DNA of 48,536 bases, taken from positions 1 to 48,536 of the forward strand of contig CACBLI010000010.1 of the NCBI GenBank assembly GCA_902540235.1, written 5' to 3'. This DNA comes from an uncultured Pelagibacteraceae bacterium (GTDB lineage: Bacteria; Pseudomonadota; Alphaproteobacteria; Pelagibacterales; Pelagibacteraceae). Every line of letters begins with the position of its first letter. The first letter of the stretch is position 1. The notes beneath the pieces were generated by a model. The model ran no database searches. It saw only the letters and a program-made list of their open reading frames with translations, and was not told the origin of the DNA. A program made the translations under genes and the position numbers. Below, in pieces: positions 1-8,779 of the stretch.

Positions 1-1351
1 TTGGCAATTAGCAGAATGGATCATTGATGGTGAACCAACAATTGATATGCTTGGTGTTGAGCCAAGACGTTACGGTAATTATGCGACTAAGTCTTATTTG
101 AAAGCAAAAAATGAGGAGGCATACAGCCACGTTTTTATTGTTCATTATCCTGATGAAGAAAGACCAGCTGCAAGACCACTTAGAACATCGCCTTGTTACG
201 AAAGAATGAAAGAACTTGGGGCAGTTTTTGGTCAAAAATTTGGTTGGGAAAGACCAAATTTTTTTGCAACTGATGGCATGGAACAAAAAGATGATTGGTC
301 GTTTAGAAGATCTAAATGGTTTGATGCAATTAAAAGAGAATGTGAAAACGTGAAAAAAAACGTTGGGCTTTTAGATATGACTGCATTTGCAAAATGTAGA
401 ATTAGAGGTCCAAAAGCAGAGGAATTTTTAGATTATTTAGTTGCAAATAAACTACCTAAAAAGATCGGTAGAATAAATTTATGCCATGCCCTTAACACAA
501 AAGGCGGCGTGCATTCAGAATTTACGATTATGAAAGAATCAGAAAATAGTTATTATCTTGTATCAGCGGGTGCGAATTTAAGATTAGATCACGACTGGAT
601 CCAAAAATGGATGCCAACAGATGGATCAGTTATATTTGAGGATCTTACAAATAGCACTGGAGTTCTTGTAGTTGCGGGACCAAAAGCAAGAGAACTGATG
701 CAGAAAGTTTCAACCGATGATTTTTCAAATGAAAACTTTAAATGGCTTACCGCTAAAAATGTCAATGTTGGATATGCACCAGTAAATGCAATGAGAGTAA
801 ATTTTGTTGGAGAGTTAGGATGGGAGCTCCATCATCCAATTGAATATCAAAATCATATTTTTGATAAGTTGATGGAAGCTGGTAAAGACTTAGGACTGAA
901 ACCTTTTGGTATACGAGCGATGAATAGTTTAAGAATTGAGAAATCTTACAAACTTGTAGGTACAGAATTATCAATAGAATATTCTCCTTATGAGTCAGGT
1001 TTAGATAGATTTGTTCACCCTAACAAAGGCAACTTTATTGGTTTAGAAGCGCTTAATAAATGGAGAGAAAAAGGTTTTGATAATAAGTTAGTTACTCTTG
1101 AGGTTCATAATACAACAGACTCGGATGTTTTAGGAAACAATCCAATTTATAAAGATAATAAAGTAGTTGGAAGAGCTACAGGTGGTGAGTACGGTTTTAG
1201 ATTAGATAAATCAATCGCACTAGCAATGGTCAAACCTGATTTAGCTAATGTTGGTGAAAAACTAAAAGTTGATATACTGGGAAAAATGTACGAGGCAACA
1301 ATTTTAGAAGAAAGCCCTTATGATAATGAAAATAAATTATTGAGAGCTTAA
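1..1351 (+). CDS. Dimethylglycine/sarcosine dehydrogenase family flavoprotein, C-terminal part (5' end outside window)
   Basis: The frame is open from base 2 (it reads [18 protein letters not shown]), so the gene starts upstream of the window and only about 450 C-terminal residues are seen. The visible part has the linker typical of FAD-dependent dimethylglycine/sarcosine dehydrogenases ([16 protein letters not shown], then [20 protein letters not shown]), followed by a GcvT-type folate-binding module ([18 protein letters not shown], later [12 protein letters not shown]) and the GcvT C-terminal barrel (LVTLEV). Family role: oxidative demethylation of methylated glycines, passing the methyl carbon to tetrahydrofolate and electrons to ETF. 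The stop codon overlaps the etfB start by 1 nt, and etfA and ETF:QO follow, which supports an ETF-linked dehydrogenase. Whether the substrate is dimethylglycine or sarcosine cannot be told from this fragment. A stand-alone GcvT is unlikely because of the N-terminal linker. Confidence 0.9.
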   Translation, partial: WQLAEWIIDGEPTIDMLGVEPRRYGNYATKSYLKAKNEEAYSHVFIVHYPDEERPAARPLRTSPCYERMKELGAVFGQKFGWERPNFFATDGMEQKDDWSFRRSKWFDAIKRECENVKKNVGLLDMTAFAKCRIRGPKAEEFLDYLVANKLPKKIGRINLCHALNTKGGVHSEFTIMKESENSYYLVSAGANLRLDHDWIQKWMPTDGSVIFEDLTNSTGVLVVAGPKARELMQKVSTDDFSNENFKWLTAKNVNVGYAPVNAMRVNFVGELGWELHHPIEYQNHIFDKLMEAGKDLGLKPFGIRAMNSLRIEKSYKLVGTELSIEYSPYESGLDRFVHPNKGNFIGLEALNKWREKGFDNKLVTLEVHNTTDSDVLGNNPIYKDNKVVGRATGGEYGFRLDKSIALAMVKPDLANVGEKLKVDILGKMYEATILEESPYDNENKLLRA

Positions 1352-2100
1352 TGAAAATCCTAGTCGCAGTCAAAAGAGTTATTGATTATAACGTTCAAAT
1401 AAGAGTCAAAGAAGATAACTCTGGGGTAGTTACCGACAATGTTAAGATGTCTACAAATCCTCCAGATGATAATGCAATAGAGGAAGCAGTAAAAATTAAA
1501 GAAGCAGGTAAAGCTAAAGAGGTTGTGGCAGTTTCGGTCGGAGAAGAAAAGGCACAAGAGACTGTAAGAAAAGCATTAGCTGTTGGAGCTGATAGAGGTA
1601 TTTTAGTAAAAGTTGATGGGGTAATAGAACCTTTGGCGGTTTCCAAAATTTTAAAAAAGATTGTTGAAAAAGAAAAGCCAGATCTAGTTTTTATGGGTAA
1701 ACAAGCTATTGATGATGATTGTAATCAAACTGGTCAAATGTTAGCTGCGCTTTTAAATTGGCCACAAGCAACATTTGCATCAAAAATAGAAGTAAAAGAA
1801 AAAACTTTGGAGGTCACTAGGGAGGTCGACGAAGGACTGGAGACTATTGAGGTGAAAGTACCTGCTATAGTTACTTGTGACTTAAGATTAAACGAACCAA
1901 GATATGCCTCTTTACCTAATATAATGAAAGCTAAGAAGAAACCTATAGAGCAAATAAGTGCTGGTGATCTCGGAGTCGACGTAAAATCAAGAATAGAACA
2001 AATTAAAGTAGAAGAGCCCCCAAAAAGAAAGGCTGGGATTAAAGTCGCAAGTGTTGAAGAATTAGTTCAAAAATTAAAAAATGAGGCTAAAGTGATATAA
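1351..2100 (+). CDS. etfB: Electron transfer flavoprotein beta subunit
   Basis: This 249-aa protein begins [14 protein letters not shown] and carries the hallmark ETF-beta recognition loop [18 protein letters not shown] at about residues 180-197, which docks dehydrogenases. The length matches the family (about 250 aa). EtfB binds AMP and forms the cytosolic FAD-carrying heterodimer with EtfA, shuttling electrons from acyl-CoA, dimethylglycine or sarcosine dehydrogenases to ETF:QO. The ATG overlaps the upstream dehydrogenase stop (TAATG) and the stop overlaps the etfA start in the same way, so translation of the three genes is probably coupled. The order etfB-etfA directly after a DMGDH-like gene suggests this ETF mainly serves that enzyme. 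Confidence 0.97.
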   Translation: MKILVAVKRVIDYNVQIRVKEDNSGVVTDNVKMSTNPPDDNAIEEAVKIKEAGKAKEVVAVSVGEEKAQETVRKALAVGADRGILVKVDGVIEPLAVSKILKKIVEKEKPDLVFMGKQAIDDDCNQTGQMLAALLNWPQATFASKIEVKEKTLEVTREVDEGLETIEVKVPAIVTCDLRLNEPRYASLPNIMKAKKKPIEQISAGDLGVDVKSRIEQIKVEEPPKRKAGIKVASVEELVQKLKNEAKVI

Positions 2101-3053
2101 TGTCAGTTTTATTAATAGCAGAACATAACAATAAAGAAGTTAAACCTTTTACTTTAAATGCAATTTCTGCTGCATTTCAAATTAATGAAGATGTTCATGT
2201 TTTAGTAATTGGATCAAATTCTGAAGAAGTAGCAAAATCAATTTCTCAGGTTCCTAATGTTAAAAAGGTTATAAATGTGAATAATCCAATTTATGAAAAC
2301 TATTTAGCAGAGAATTACACATCAGTTATTATAAAACTTTCTGAAAATTATTCTCACATAGTATGTTCAGCGAATACTTTTGGAAAGAACTTAATGCCAA
2401 GAGTTGCAGCGTTATTAGATGTTTCTCAGATTAGTGACATTACGAAAGTAATATCTGAAGATACATTTCAAAGACCAATTTATGCAGGTAATGCATTTGC
2501 TACAGTAAAAAGCAATGATAAAATAAAGTGTGTAACAATCAGGCCCACATCCTTTGACCCCGCTCCAACATCAGGTGGGTCAGCTGAAATACAAAATGGT
2601 GATGCTGCTGAAGCAACAGAAATTACTAAATTTATAAAAAAAGAGGAAATCAAATCAGATAGACCAGAATTGGGAACGGCTAGAGTAGTCGTTTCAGGTG
2701 GCAGAGGTATGCAAAGTGGTGAAAATTTCAAATTAATTACTGCTGTTGCAGATAAACTTAATGCTGCTATCGGCGCTTCAAGAGCTGCAGTCGATGCAGG
2801 TTATATAACAAATGATCATCAAGTTGGACAAACTGGCAAAGTCGTTGTGCCAGACCTATATATTGCTGTAGGAATTTCTGGTGCTATTCAGCATTTAGCT
2901 GGAATGAAAGAGAGCAAAGTAATTGTTGCTATAAATAAGGACGGCGAAGCACCAATTTTTAGTGTTGCAGATTATGGTTTAGAGGCAGATTTATTTGATG
3001 CACTACCAAAATTTTTAGAAGAACTGAACAAATTAAACACTATACAAAAATAA
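2100..3053 (+). CDS. etfA: Electron transfer flavoprotein alpha subunit
   Basis: This 317-aa protein has the expected length. The N-terminal half is the ETF alpha/beta domain. The C-terminal FAD-binding domain contains VVSGGRGMQSGENF (around residue 200), the GASRAAVDAGY segment, DHQVGQTGKVVVPDLYIAVG and the terminal signature IVAINKDGEAPIFSVADYGL, which contact FAD. It pairs with EtfB from the overlapping upstream gene. A 23-bp gap separates it from the ETF:quinone oxidoreductase gene, so the full dehydrogenase-to-quinone chain appears to be one transcription unit. Confidence 0.97.
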   Translation: MSVLLIAEHNNKEVKPFTLNAISAAFQINEDVHVLVIGSNSEEVAKSISQVPNVKKVINVNNPIYENYLAENYTSVIIKLSENYSHIVCSANTFGKNLMPRVAALLDVSQISDITKVISEDTFQRPIYAGNAFATVKSNDKIKCVTIRPTSFDPAPTSGGSAEIQNGDAAEATEITKFIKKEEIKSDRPELGTARVVVSGGRGMQSGENFKLITAVADKLNAAIGASRAAVDAGYITNDHQVGQTGKVVVPDLYIAVGISGAIQHLAGMKESKVIVAINKDGEAPIFSVADYGLEADLFDALPKFLEELNKLNTIQK

Positions 3054-3076
3054 TATAATCTGTAAAAAATTAGTCT

Positions 3077-4696
3077 ATGTCCAGAGAGAAAATGGAATAT
3101 GATGTTGTTATTGTAGGTGGTGGTCCATCTGGATTAACAACTGCAATTAAATTAAAACAACTGAATTCAGACTTAAACATTTGTATTCTAGAAAAGGCTT
3201 CTGAGATTGGTGCTCATATATTAAGTGGAAATGTTTTTGAAACTAGAGCTCTAGATGAATTGTTTCCAAACTGGAAAGAATTAAATGCGCCAATCAAAAC
3301 TAAAGTTACTAAAGAAAAATTTTTATTTTTAAGTAAAACAAAATCATTAAGTTGGCCAACTTGGTTATTACCGTCTGTTCAACAAAACCATAAAAACTAT
3401 ATAATTAGTCTTGCTAATTTGTGTAGATGGTTAGCAGAACAAGCGGAGAGTTTAGGTGTCGAAATTTTTCCAGGTTTTCCGGCTAGTGAAATTTTATATA
3501 ATGAAGATGGTTCAGTTAAAGGTGTAGCCACTCAAGATATGGGAGTAGACAAAGACGGAAATAAAAAAGATAGTTTTGAACCTGGAATAGAATTGTTAGG
3601 GAAGGTTACTGTATTTGCTGAAGGATGTAGGGGACATTTAGGAAAACAATTAATCAAAAAGTTTGAACTTGATAAAGGAAAAGATCCTCAACAGTATGGA
3701 ATTGGTTTTAAAGAAATTTGGGAAATAGAGGATAAAAATCATCAGGAAGGACTGGTTATACATAGTGCTGGTTGGCCATTGGATAACAGCACTTACGGTG
3801 GAAGTTTTATCTATCATGCTGAAAATAAACAAATTTTTTTAGGATATGTAATTGGATTAGATTATAAAAATCCACATTTATCGCCATTCGATGAATTTCA
3901 GAGATTTAAAACTCATCCAGCCATAAAAAAAATGATAGAGGGAGGAAAAAGAATTTCCTATGGTGCAAGAGCATTGATTGAAGGTGGTTTCCAAAGTTTA
4001 CCAAAAATGTTTATGCCTGGTGCATTACTTATTGGATGTGATGCTGGAACATTAAACATGCCAAAAATAAAAGGTTCTCATACTGCTATGAAAAGTGGAA
4101 TGATAGCTGCTGAAACAATTAATGAACACATTAAAAATGATAAGGATTTATCTAACTTTGAGGAAAAGTTCAAACAAAGTTGGTTATATGATGAGTTATA
4201 TAAAGCTAGAAATGTAAAACCTAGTTTTAGCTGGGGTTTAATATTGGGGATTATTTTTACAGGAATTGACCAAATTCTGTTTAGAGGCAAACTTCCATTC
4301 ACATTAAAACATAAACATGCAGATCATCAGACATTAAAATCAGCTAAAGAGATGCCCAAAATTGATTATCCTAAACCAGATAATGTTCTTACTTTTGATA
4401 AAACAAGCTCTGTCTATTTGACAGGGACTAATCATGCCGATAATCAACCAGTTCACTTAAAGTTAAAGGATCCAAATTTACCTATTAGTTATACTTTGGA
4501 AGAATATGATGAGCCTGCCCAGAGATATTGTCCTGCAGGTGTTTATGAGGTTCAAAGAGAAAATAATATTAATAAATTTGTAATTAATTCTCAAAATTGT
4601 ATTCACTGTAAAACTTGTGACATTAAAGAACCATCACAAAACATTACTTGGGTTACTCCTGAAGGTGGAGGTGGACCAAGATATGGGAACATGTAA
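3077..4696 (+). CDS. Electron transfer flavoprotein-ubiquinone oxidoreductase (ETF:QO)
   Basis: This 539-aa protein starts with an FAD dinucleotide-binding motif (YDVVIVGGGPSGLTTAIKL, residues about 8-26). At the C-terminus it has a 4Fe-4S ferredoxin-like domain with Cys in RYCPAGVYE and in NCIHCKTCDIK, followed by WVTPEGGGGPRY. This is the usual ETF:QO layout and length. It is a monotopic inner-membrane enzyme that oxidises reduced ETF and reduces ubiquinone. A hydrophobic stretch near residue 390 (LILGIIFTGIDQILF) may be part of the membrane-association region. Its stop codon directly abuts the stop of the convergent DUF2237 gene. Start choice: the first ATG (MSREKMEYDVV); the next ATG, five codons later, is an equally possible start. 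Confidence 0.97.
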   Translation: MSREKMEYDVVIVGGGPSGLTTAIKLKQLNSDLNICILEKASEIGAHILSGNVFETRALDELFPNWKELNAPIKTKVTKEKFLFLSKTKSLSWPTWLLPSVQQNHKNYIISLANLCRWLAEQAESLGVEIFPGFPASEILYNEDGSVKGVATQDMGVDKDGNKKDSFEPGIELLGKVTVFAEGCRGHLGKQLIKKFELDKGKDPQQYGIGFKEIWEIEDKNHQEGLVIHSAGWPLDNSTYGGSFIYHAENKQIFLGYVIGLDYKNPHLSPFDEFQRFKTHPAIKKMIEGGKRISYGARALIEGGFQSLPKMFMPGALLIGCDAGTLNMPKIKGSHTAMKSGMIAAETINEHIKNDKDLSNFEEKFKQSWLYDELYKARNVKPSFSWGLILGIIFTGIDQILFRGKLPFTLKHKHADHQTLKSAKEMPKIDYPKPDNVLTFDKTSSVYLTGTNHADNQPVHLKLKDPNLPISYTLEEYDEPAQRYCPAGVYEVQRENNINKFVINSQNCIHCKTCDIKEPSQNITWVTPEGGGGPRYGNM

Positions 4697-5071
4697 TTAA
4701 GATAAATCTATTGCAAATTTTTTTAATGTTTCAATTGGAAGCAACTTTAAAGTATTTTCATGAGTACTTTTTAAATAAATAGGACAACCTTTTCCAGCTT
4801 CTACAGCTCTTGCGTACCAAGTTGCACAAACACACCAACCATCACCATCTTTAAGTCCTGGAAAACCAAATTCAGGGTGAGGTGTAATTAAATCATTACC
4901 AGCATCTTTACACCATTCTAAAAATTCTGTAGTCACTTTTGCACAAACGGTGTGTAAACCATGATCATTTTCATCGGTATTGCAACATCCATCTCTATAC
5001 CAGCCGGTTAAAGGGTTGTTAGAACAAAGCTCTAAATCTTCACCTAAAACGTTTTTTTGAATTTTATCCAT
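4697..5071 (-). CDS. DUF2237 family protein
   Basis: This 124-aa protein matches the small conserved DUF2237 (COG3651-like) family: NVLGEDLELCSNNPLTGWYRDG near the N-terminus, then HTVCAKVTTEFLEW, TPHPEFGFPGLKDGDGWCVCA and a C-terminal THENTLKLLP segment. It is cysteine-rich, with Cys in LELCSN, DGCCNT, HTVCA, WCVCA and KGCP. The family has no established biochemical function that I can name, so none is assigned. No signal peptide is seen, so it is presumably cytosolic. The gene overlaps the end of the upstream 2OG-oxygenase-like gene by 8 nt, suggesting coupled translation, and runs convergently into ETF:QO with no intervening base. Confidence 0.85.
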   Translation of the reverse strand: MDKIQKNVLGEDLELCSNNPLTGWYRDGCCNTDENDHGLHTVCAKVTTEFLEWCKDAGNDLITPHPEFGFPGLKDGDGWCVCATWYARAVEAGKGCPIYLKSTHENTLKLLPIETLKKFAIDLS

Positions 5072-5672
5072 TAAAAATATCTAATGTTTTTTTATCAATA
5101 TCTACATTAAAAGAAAAAGATCTTCGCTCTCCCTCTCTTTTAAAAGGGTAAGCGGTATGCATTAAATTGTTTGGAAATAAAATCATATCACCAACTTTTG
5201 GATTATGATTAAATAAACTATCACTTAAAAATGATTTTGAGCCATGGATAAAATCTATAGTTCCATTTGTTTTAAGTCTTTTTTTACTTTTAGTAATATT
5301 TTTGGGTATTTTTAAATAACCAACACCTGAAATATTACCACTATGAAAATGAATTGGATTATACTCATTTTTAAATTGTCTAACTACCCAAAGACTTTTA
5401 AGACTTATCTTTTTTACATCTCTTTTAGAACTTTGCTTTATATATTTCTTGATATTATCTTTAACAAATTTTAAAAGATTTTTTTTGATAAATTTATTAT
5501 CTAATTTTATTTCTTGCATCACTTGACCAACCAATTTTTTTGAGTAATCACTTTTTTTTAATCTCTTTTTATCACCTATAATTTTATCTACTTCCAAATT
5601 GATATTATTTATAATTTTTTTTGGAATTTTGACTATAGCAATCTTAGGGCCAAAAGGGCTTAACACTTTCAT
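5064..5672 (-). CDS. Putative 2-oxoglutarate/Fe(II)-dependent oxygenase-like protein
   Basis: This 202-aa lysine-rich protein has a C-terminal half resembling the putative 2OG-Fe(II) oxygenase family (PF13759-like): FKNEYNPIHFHSGNISGVGY, a strand region TIDFIHGS, then GDMILFPNNLMHTAYPF and an Arg-rich close ERRSFSFNVD. The first His of HFH, the later LMHTAYP His and the following Arg would be the expected iron and 2-oxoglutarate ligands. The N-terminal 90 residues are basic and probably helical. The substrate is unknown; related proteins are often next to hypothetical genes. It lies 5 bp downstream of hisI and overlaps the DUF2237 gene by 8 nt. The assignment rests on motif layout alone. Confidence 0.65.
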   Translation of the reverse strand: MKVLSPFGPKIAIVKIPKKIINNINLEVDKIIGDKKRLKKSDYSKKLVGQVMQEIKLDNKFIKKNLLKFVKDNIKKYIKQSSKRDVKKISLKSLWVVRQFKNEYNPIHFHSGNISGVGYLKIPKNITKSKKRLKTNGTIDFIHGSKSFLSDSLFNHNPKVGDMILFPNNLMHTAYPFKREGERRSFSFNVDIDKKTLDIFNG

Positions 5673-5677
5673 AAGTC

Positions 5678-6145
5678 TTATATCTTAGTGGGATTTGGTT
5701 GACCTTTATAAACTTTTTCTGGATCAAACTTTTTTTCTTTTTCTAAAAATTTCATTTCAACTTTACGTCCATTATCGATAGGTCCTAAGGGAATTGATCT
5801 ATAAAAACATGATCTATAACCGACATGACAACTTGCACCATCGCCAATATCTACAGTTAACCATATAGAATCTTGATCATCGTCAATTCTTATTTCATTT
5901 ACTCTTTGAGTAAAACCGCTTGTTTTTCCTTTATGCCAGATAGCATTTCTTGATCGACTAAAATAATGAGCCTCTTTTGTTTCAATTGTTTTTTTTAGCG
6001 CCTCAACATTCATATAGCCGTGCATTAAAATCTCTTTTGTTTTTGCACACATTGTAATAACTGGAATAAGTCCATCATTATCAAATTTTGGAGATAGAAG
6101 ATTGCCTTCTTCGATTTCGACTACATTTTCTCTTTTTTTGAACAT
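5678..6145 (-). CDS. hisI: Phosphoribosyl-AMP cyclohydrolase
   Basis: This 155-aa protein shows the HisI signature: HYFSRSRNAIWHKGKTSGFT, then the metal-binding strand IRIDDDQDSIWLTVDIGDG and the zinc Cys/His segment ASCHVGYRSCFYRS. It catalyses opening of the purine ring of phosphoribosyl-AMP, the third step of histidine biosynthesis, in the cytosol. It is a stand-alone HisI without a fused HisE domain, as usual in alphaproteobacteria. It is divergent from folE across a 76-bp gap and is the first gene of a short minus-strand set with the oxygenase-like and DUF2237 genes. No other his genes are in the window. Confidence 0.95.
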   Translation of the reverse strand: MFKKRENVVEIEEGNLLSPKFDNDGLIPVITMCAKTKEILMHGYMNVEALKKTIETKEAHYFSRSRNAIWHKGKTSGFTQRVNEIRIDDDQDSIWLTVDIGDGASCHVGYRSCFYRSIPLGPIDNGRKVEMKFLEKEKKFDPEKVYKGQPNPTKI

Positions 6146-6177
6146 ATACAGTTATTATGTAGCACATATAGCTGTAT
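6146..6177. promoter_or_regulatory. Inverted repeat in the hisI/folE divergent intergenic region
   Basis: ATACAG at 6146-6151 is the exact reverse complement of CTGTAT at 6172-6177, and inside it TATGT pairs with ACATA across a 3-nt AGC loop. The dyad begins immediately next to the hisI start codon in the 76-bp divergent spacer with folE. It could be an operator or a leader hairpin for hisI. No regulator is recognisable, and in such an A+T-rich spacer a chance palindrome is possible. Confidence 0.3.
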
Positions 6178-6221
6178 TTTAAATATTTTAAAATTAACAA
6201 AATATAGGTATAAAACTCTGC

Positions 6222-6836
6222 ATGAAACTTGTTAAAGATACAGATATCAATAAACAAAAAAATAAAATCTCAGATAAAGAAGCTGAGGAGGCTTTTAAAA
6301 CAATCTTAGCTTGGATGGGTGAAGATCCAAACAGAGAGGGCTTATTGGAAACTCCAAAAAGAGTAGTTAAAGCCTTTAAGGAGTATTTTAAAGGATACAA
6401 TGAGGATCCTAATCAAATTTTAGATAAAACATTTGGAGATGTTGATGGTTATGATGATATGGTTATCCAAAAAAATATTTCCGTACAAAGTCATTGTGAA
6501 CACCATATGGCACCTATCATTGGAAAAGCACATGTTGCATACATTCCTAAGGATAGAGTAGTTGGCTTAAGTAAATTGGCTAGAGTTGTTGAAGTATTCT
6601 CTAAAAGGCTTCAAACACAAGAGAGACTTACTATGCAAATTGCGAATACCCTTATGCAGTCTTTAGATGCTAAAGGAGTAGCTGTTACAATAGATTCAAC
6701 TCACCAATGTATGACTATGAGAGGCATTAAAAAAGAGCAAGCTACAACTGTTACAAATTATTATTTAGGTCAATTTAAAGATGATCTAAGTTATCAAAAT
6801 AGATATTTAAGATTTATAAGTATTTCAAAAGAATAA
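6222..6836 (+). CDS. folE: GTP cyclohydrolase I
   Basis: This 204-aa protein has the FolE signature: LLETPKRVVKAFKEYFKGY, then the zinc and active-site segment SVQSHCEHHMAPIIGKAHVA, the helix VVGLSKLARVVEVFSKRLQ, and C-terminal HQCMTMRGIKK with the second zinc Cys. It converts GTP to dihydroneopterin triphosphate, the first step of tetrahydrofolate synthesis, in the cytosol. The length is typical for the bacterial type IA enzyme. The acrylyl-CoA reductase-like gene starts 1 bp after its stop, so the two are probably co-transcribed, though they are functionally unrelated. Confidence 0.97.
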   Translation: MKLVKDTDINKQKNKISDKEAEEAFKTILAWMGEDPNREGLLETPKRVVKAFKEYFKGYNEDPNQILDKTFGDVDGYDDMVIQKNISVQSHCEHHMAPIIGKAHVAYIPKDRVVGLSKLARVVEVFSKRLQTQERLTMQIANTLMQSLDAKGVAVTIDSTHQCMTMRGIKKEQATTVTNYYLGQFKDDLSYQNRYLRFISISKE

Positions 6837-6837
6837 A

Positions 6838-7840
6838 GTGTCTAATCAATTTAAAGCATTAGTTTTAGATCAAAAAGGTGAAGAATTTATAAGAGAAGTA
6901 AAATCTATCGATAAAAATTTCTTAAAACATGGGGATGTTACAGTCAAAGTAGATTTTTCAGACTTAAATTTTAAAGATGGCATGATTTTAAAAAAATGGT
7001 GGGCGGTTAGTAAAAGAGTTTCCCCACATCCCTGGTATCGATTTCTCAGGAACTGTAATTGAAAGTCAAAATTCAAAATTTAAGGAAGGTGATGAGATAA
7101 TTTTGACAGGATTTAGGGTTGGAGAAATATTTTATGGTGGATACTCACAAATTGCAAAAGTCAATGGAGATTTCTTAGTAAAAAAACCAAAAAACTTAAC
7201 AAGTAAACAAGCTATGACTTTAGGTACTGCAGGTTTCACATCTTTAATGGCAGCATTCGCTATAAAAGCAAGAGAAGAGTTGTTACTTGGTGAAAAAGTA
7301 AAAAATGTTTTAGTCACAGGAGCAACAGGCGGTGTAGGAAGTGTTGCTGTGATGATTTTAAATAAAATGGGTTATGAGGTTACAGCTGTTTCTGGAAAAG
7401 ATTCAAAAACAGAGTATTTGAAATCACTTGGTGCAAAAAACGTTATAAATCGGGCTGAATTTGATAAAGATCCAAAATTAATTGATAAAGGCTTATGGGA
7501 TGGGGTCGTTGATACTGTTGGTGGAAAAATTTTAGCCAACGCAATAGTGCAAACAAATCCAACAGGTATTATAGCAGTTTGTGGTAATGCAAGTACAAAT
7601 GAACTTAACACCAATGTTATTCCGTTTATGTTAAGAGGTATAAAACTTTGGGGCATGGACTCTGCAAACTGCAGTATTAAAAGAAGAGAATTTATTTGGG
7701 GAGAAGCAGCTAATTTAATTGATTTTGATTTATTAGAAAAGTCTATTCAAACAATAAGTTTAGAGGAATTGATTGAAACTTATCCTAAAATACTTAAAGG
7801 TGAGATCACTGGAAGGGTTTTAATTGATTTAAACAAATAA
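6838..7840 (+). pseudogene. acuI: Acrylyl-CoA reductase AcuI/YhdH-type MDR oxidoreductase, interrupted by a +1 frameshift
   Basis: Two frames together give a complete YhdH/AcuI-type zinc-independent MDR protein of about 333 aa. The first (GTG start at 6838) reads MSNQFKALVLDQKGEEF up to DLNFKDGMILK. The second reads NGGRLVKEFPHIPGIDFSGT onward, through the NADPH-binding motif VTGATGGVGSVAV (about residue 160), to the normal C-terminus GRVLIDLNK. The break is at an A7 run (6990-6996): removing one A restores the frame exactly. Left as is, translation ends at 7062; the downstream part is open from about 6998. Known family role: NADPH-dependent reduction of acrylyl-CoA to propionyl-CoA, for example in DMSP catabolism. 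The GTG start lies 1 bp after the folE stop and the stop overlaps the LysR start by 1 nt. With no other damage, this is either a sequencing/assembly error or a very recent mutation. Confidence 0.85.
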
Positions 7841-8730
7841 TGGATTGGGATAAATTAAAAATCTTTCATGCTGTTGCAGAAGCTGGTAGTTTTACTAGTG
7901 CAACTGTCAATTTAAATCTAAGTCAGTCAGCTATAAGCAGACAAATACAATCCCTTGAACAAGATTTGAAAGTTCAATTATTTGAAAGGCACGCAAGGGG
8001 ATTAACACTTACTGAAAATGGTGAGTATGTTTTCAAAACTGCACATGAGGTAATTAGCAAGTTAAAAGAGGTAGAAACTTCATTAGGTGATCAAAAAAAT
8101 AAACCTACTGGTAAATTAACTATCACCACTGTTAGAAGTTTTGGTACACATTGGTTAACTCCTAGAATACAAGAATTTATGAGACTTCATCCAGAAATAG
8201 AGATCGAACTTGTATTTGATGATAAAGAATTAGATTTGAGCACAAGACAGGCAGATATAGGTATTTTTATGAGAAGACCTAAACAGCTTAATTACATTCA
8301 AAAAAAATTAGTTGATATTAAATACTATATTTATGGTTCAAATAAATACCTTGAAAAAAATGGAATGCCTAAAACTATAGGAGATTTGAACAAGCATAAG
8401 TTTATCTCATTTGGTAAAGGAGCACCATCTCCAGTTTATAATCCAGATTGGGCTTTAAAACTTGGTATGCACGATGGCAAAAAAAGAAAAACTATAATGA
8501 AAGTTAACAGTGTTATGGGTTTACTCTTAGCTGTTGAGTCTGGAGTTGGTTTAGCAGCATTACCTGAATATTTGGTAAGTGACTCAAACAAAGTTATAAA
8601 GGTATTACCAAAATCTGAAGGTCCAATTACAGAAGCCCATTTTGTGTATCCTCAATCCTTAAAAAATACCGCTAGAGTTCAAGCATTTAGAAATTTTTTA
8701 TTCAGTAAAATTGGCGACTGGGAAGCTTAA
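7840..8730 (+). CDS. LysR family transcriptional regulator
   Basis: This 296-aa protein has an N-terminal winged helix-turn-helix (residues 1-60; SFTSATVNLNLSQSAISRQI followed by LEQDLKVQLFERHARGLTLT) and a LysR substrate-binding domain (about 92-290; GKLTITTVRSFGTHWLTPRI, ADIGIFMRRP, VESGVGLAALPEYLV). Length and layout are standard. The ATG overlaps the stop of the acuI-like gene by 1 nt, so it may be translationally coupled. LysR proteins usually act on divergently transcribed targets; here the partner is co-directional, so the target is not evident. The ligand is unknown. Confidence 0.93.
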   Translation: MDWDKLKIFHAVAEAGSFTSATVNLNLSQSAISRQIQSLEQDLKVQLFERHARGLTLTENGEYVFKTAHEVISKLKEVETSLGDQKNKPTGKLTITTVRSFGTHWLTPRIQEFMRLHPEIEIELVFDDKELDLSTRQADIGIFMRRPKQLNYIQKKLVDIKYYIYGSNKYLEKNGMPKTIGDLNKHKFISFGKGAPSPVYNPDWALKLGMHDGKKRKTIMKVNSVMGLLLAVESGVGLAALPEYLVSDSNKVIKVLPKSEGPITEAHFVYPQSLKNTARVQAFRNFLFSKIGDWEA

Positions 8731-8779
8731 TACGGCATTTTTAGATAATTCTCTTTAAGATTATCCGTGTGCGACATTG

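Noticed and set aside
762..974. Minus-strand frame inside the DMGDH-like gene, and similar frames antisense to or in other frames of recognised genes
   Set aside because: They are fully covered by well-supported genes, have no conserved motifs and unusual composition, and reflect chance open frames.
6838..7062. Separate 74-aa gene after folE
   Set aside because: It is the N-terminal part of the AcuI-like protein; its last 24 residues come from reading the wrong frame after the A7 run.
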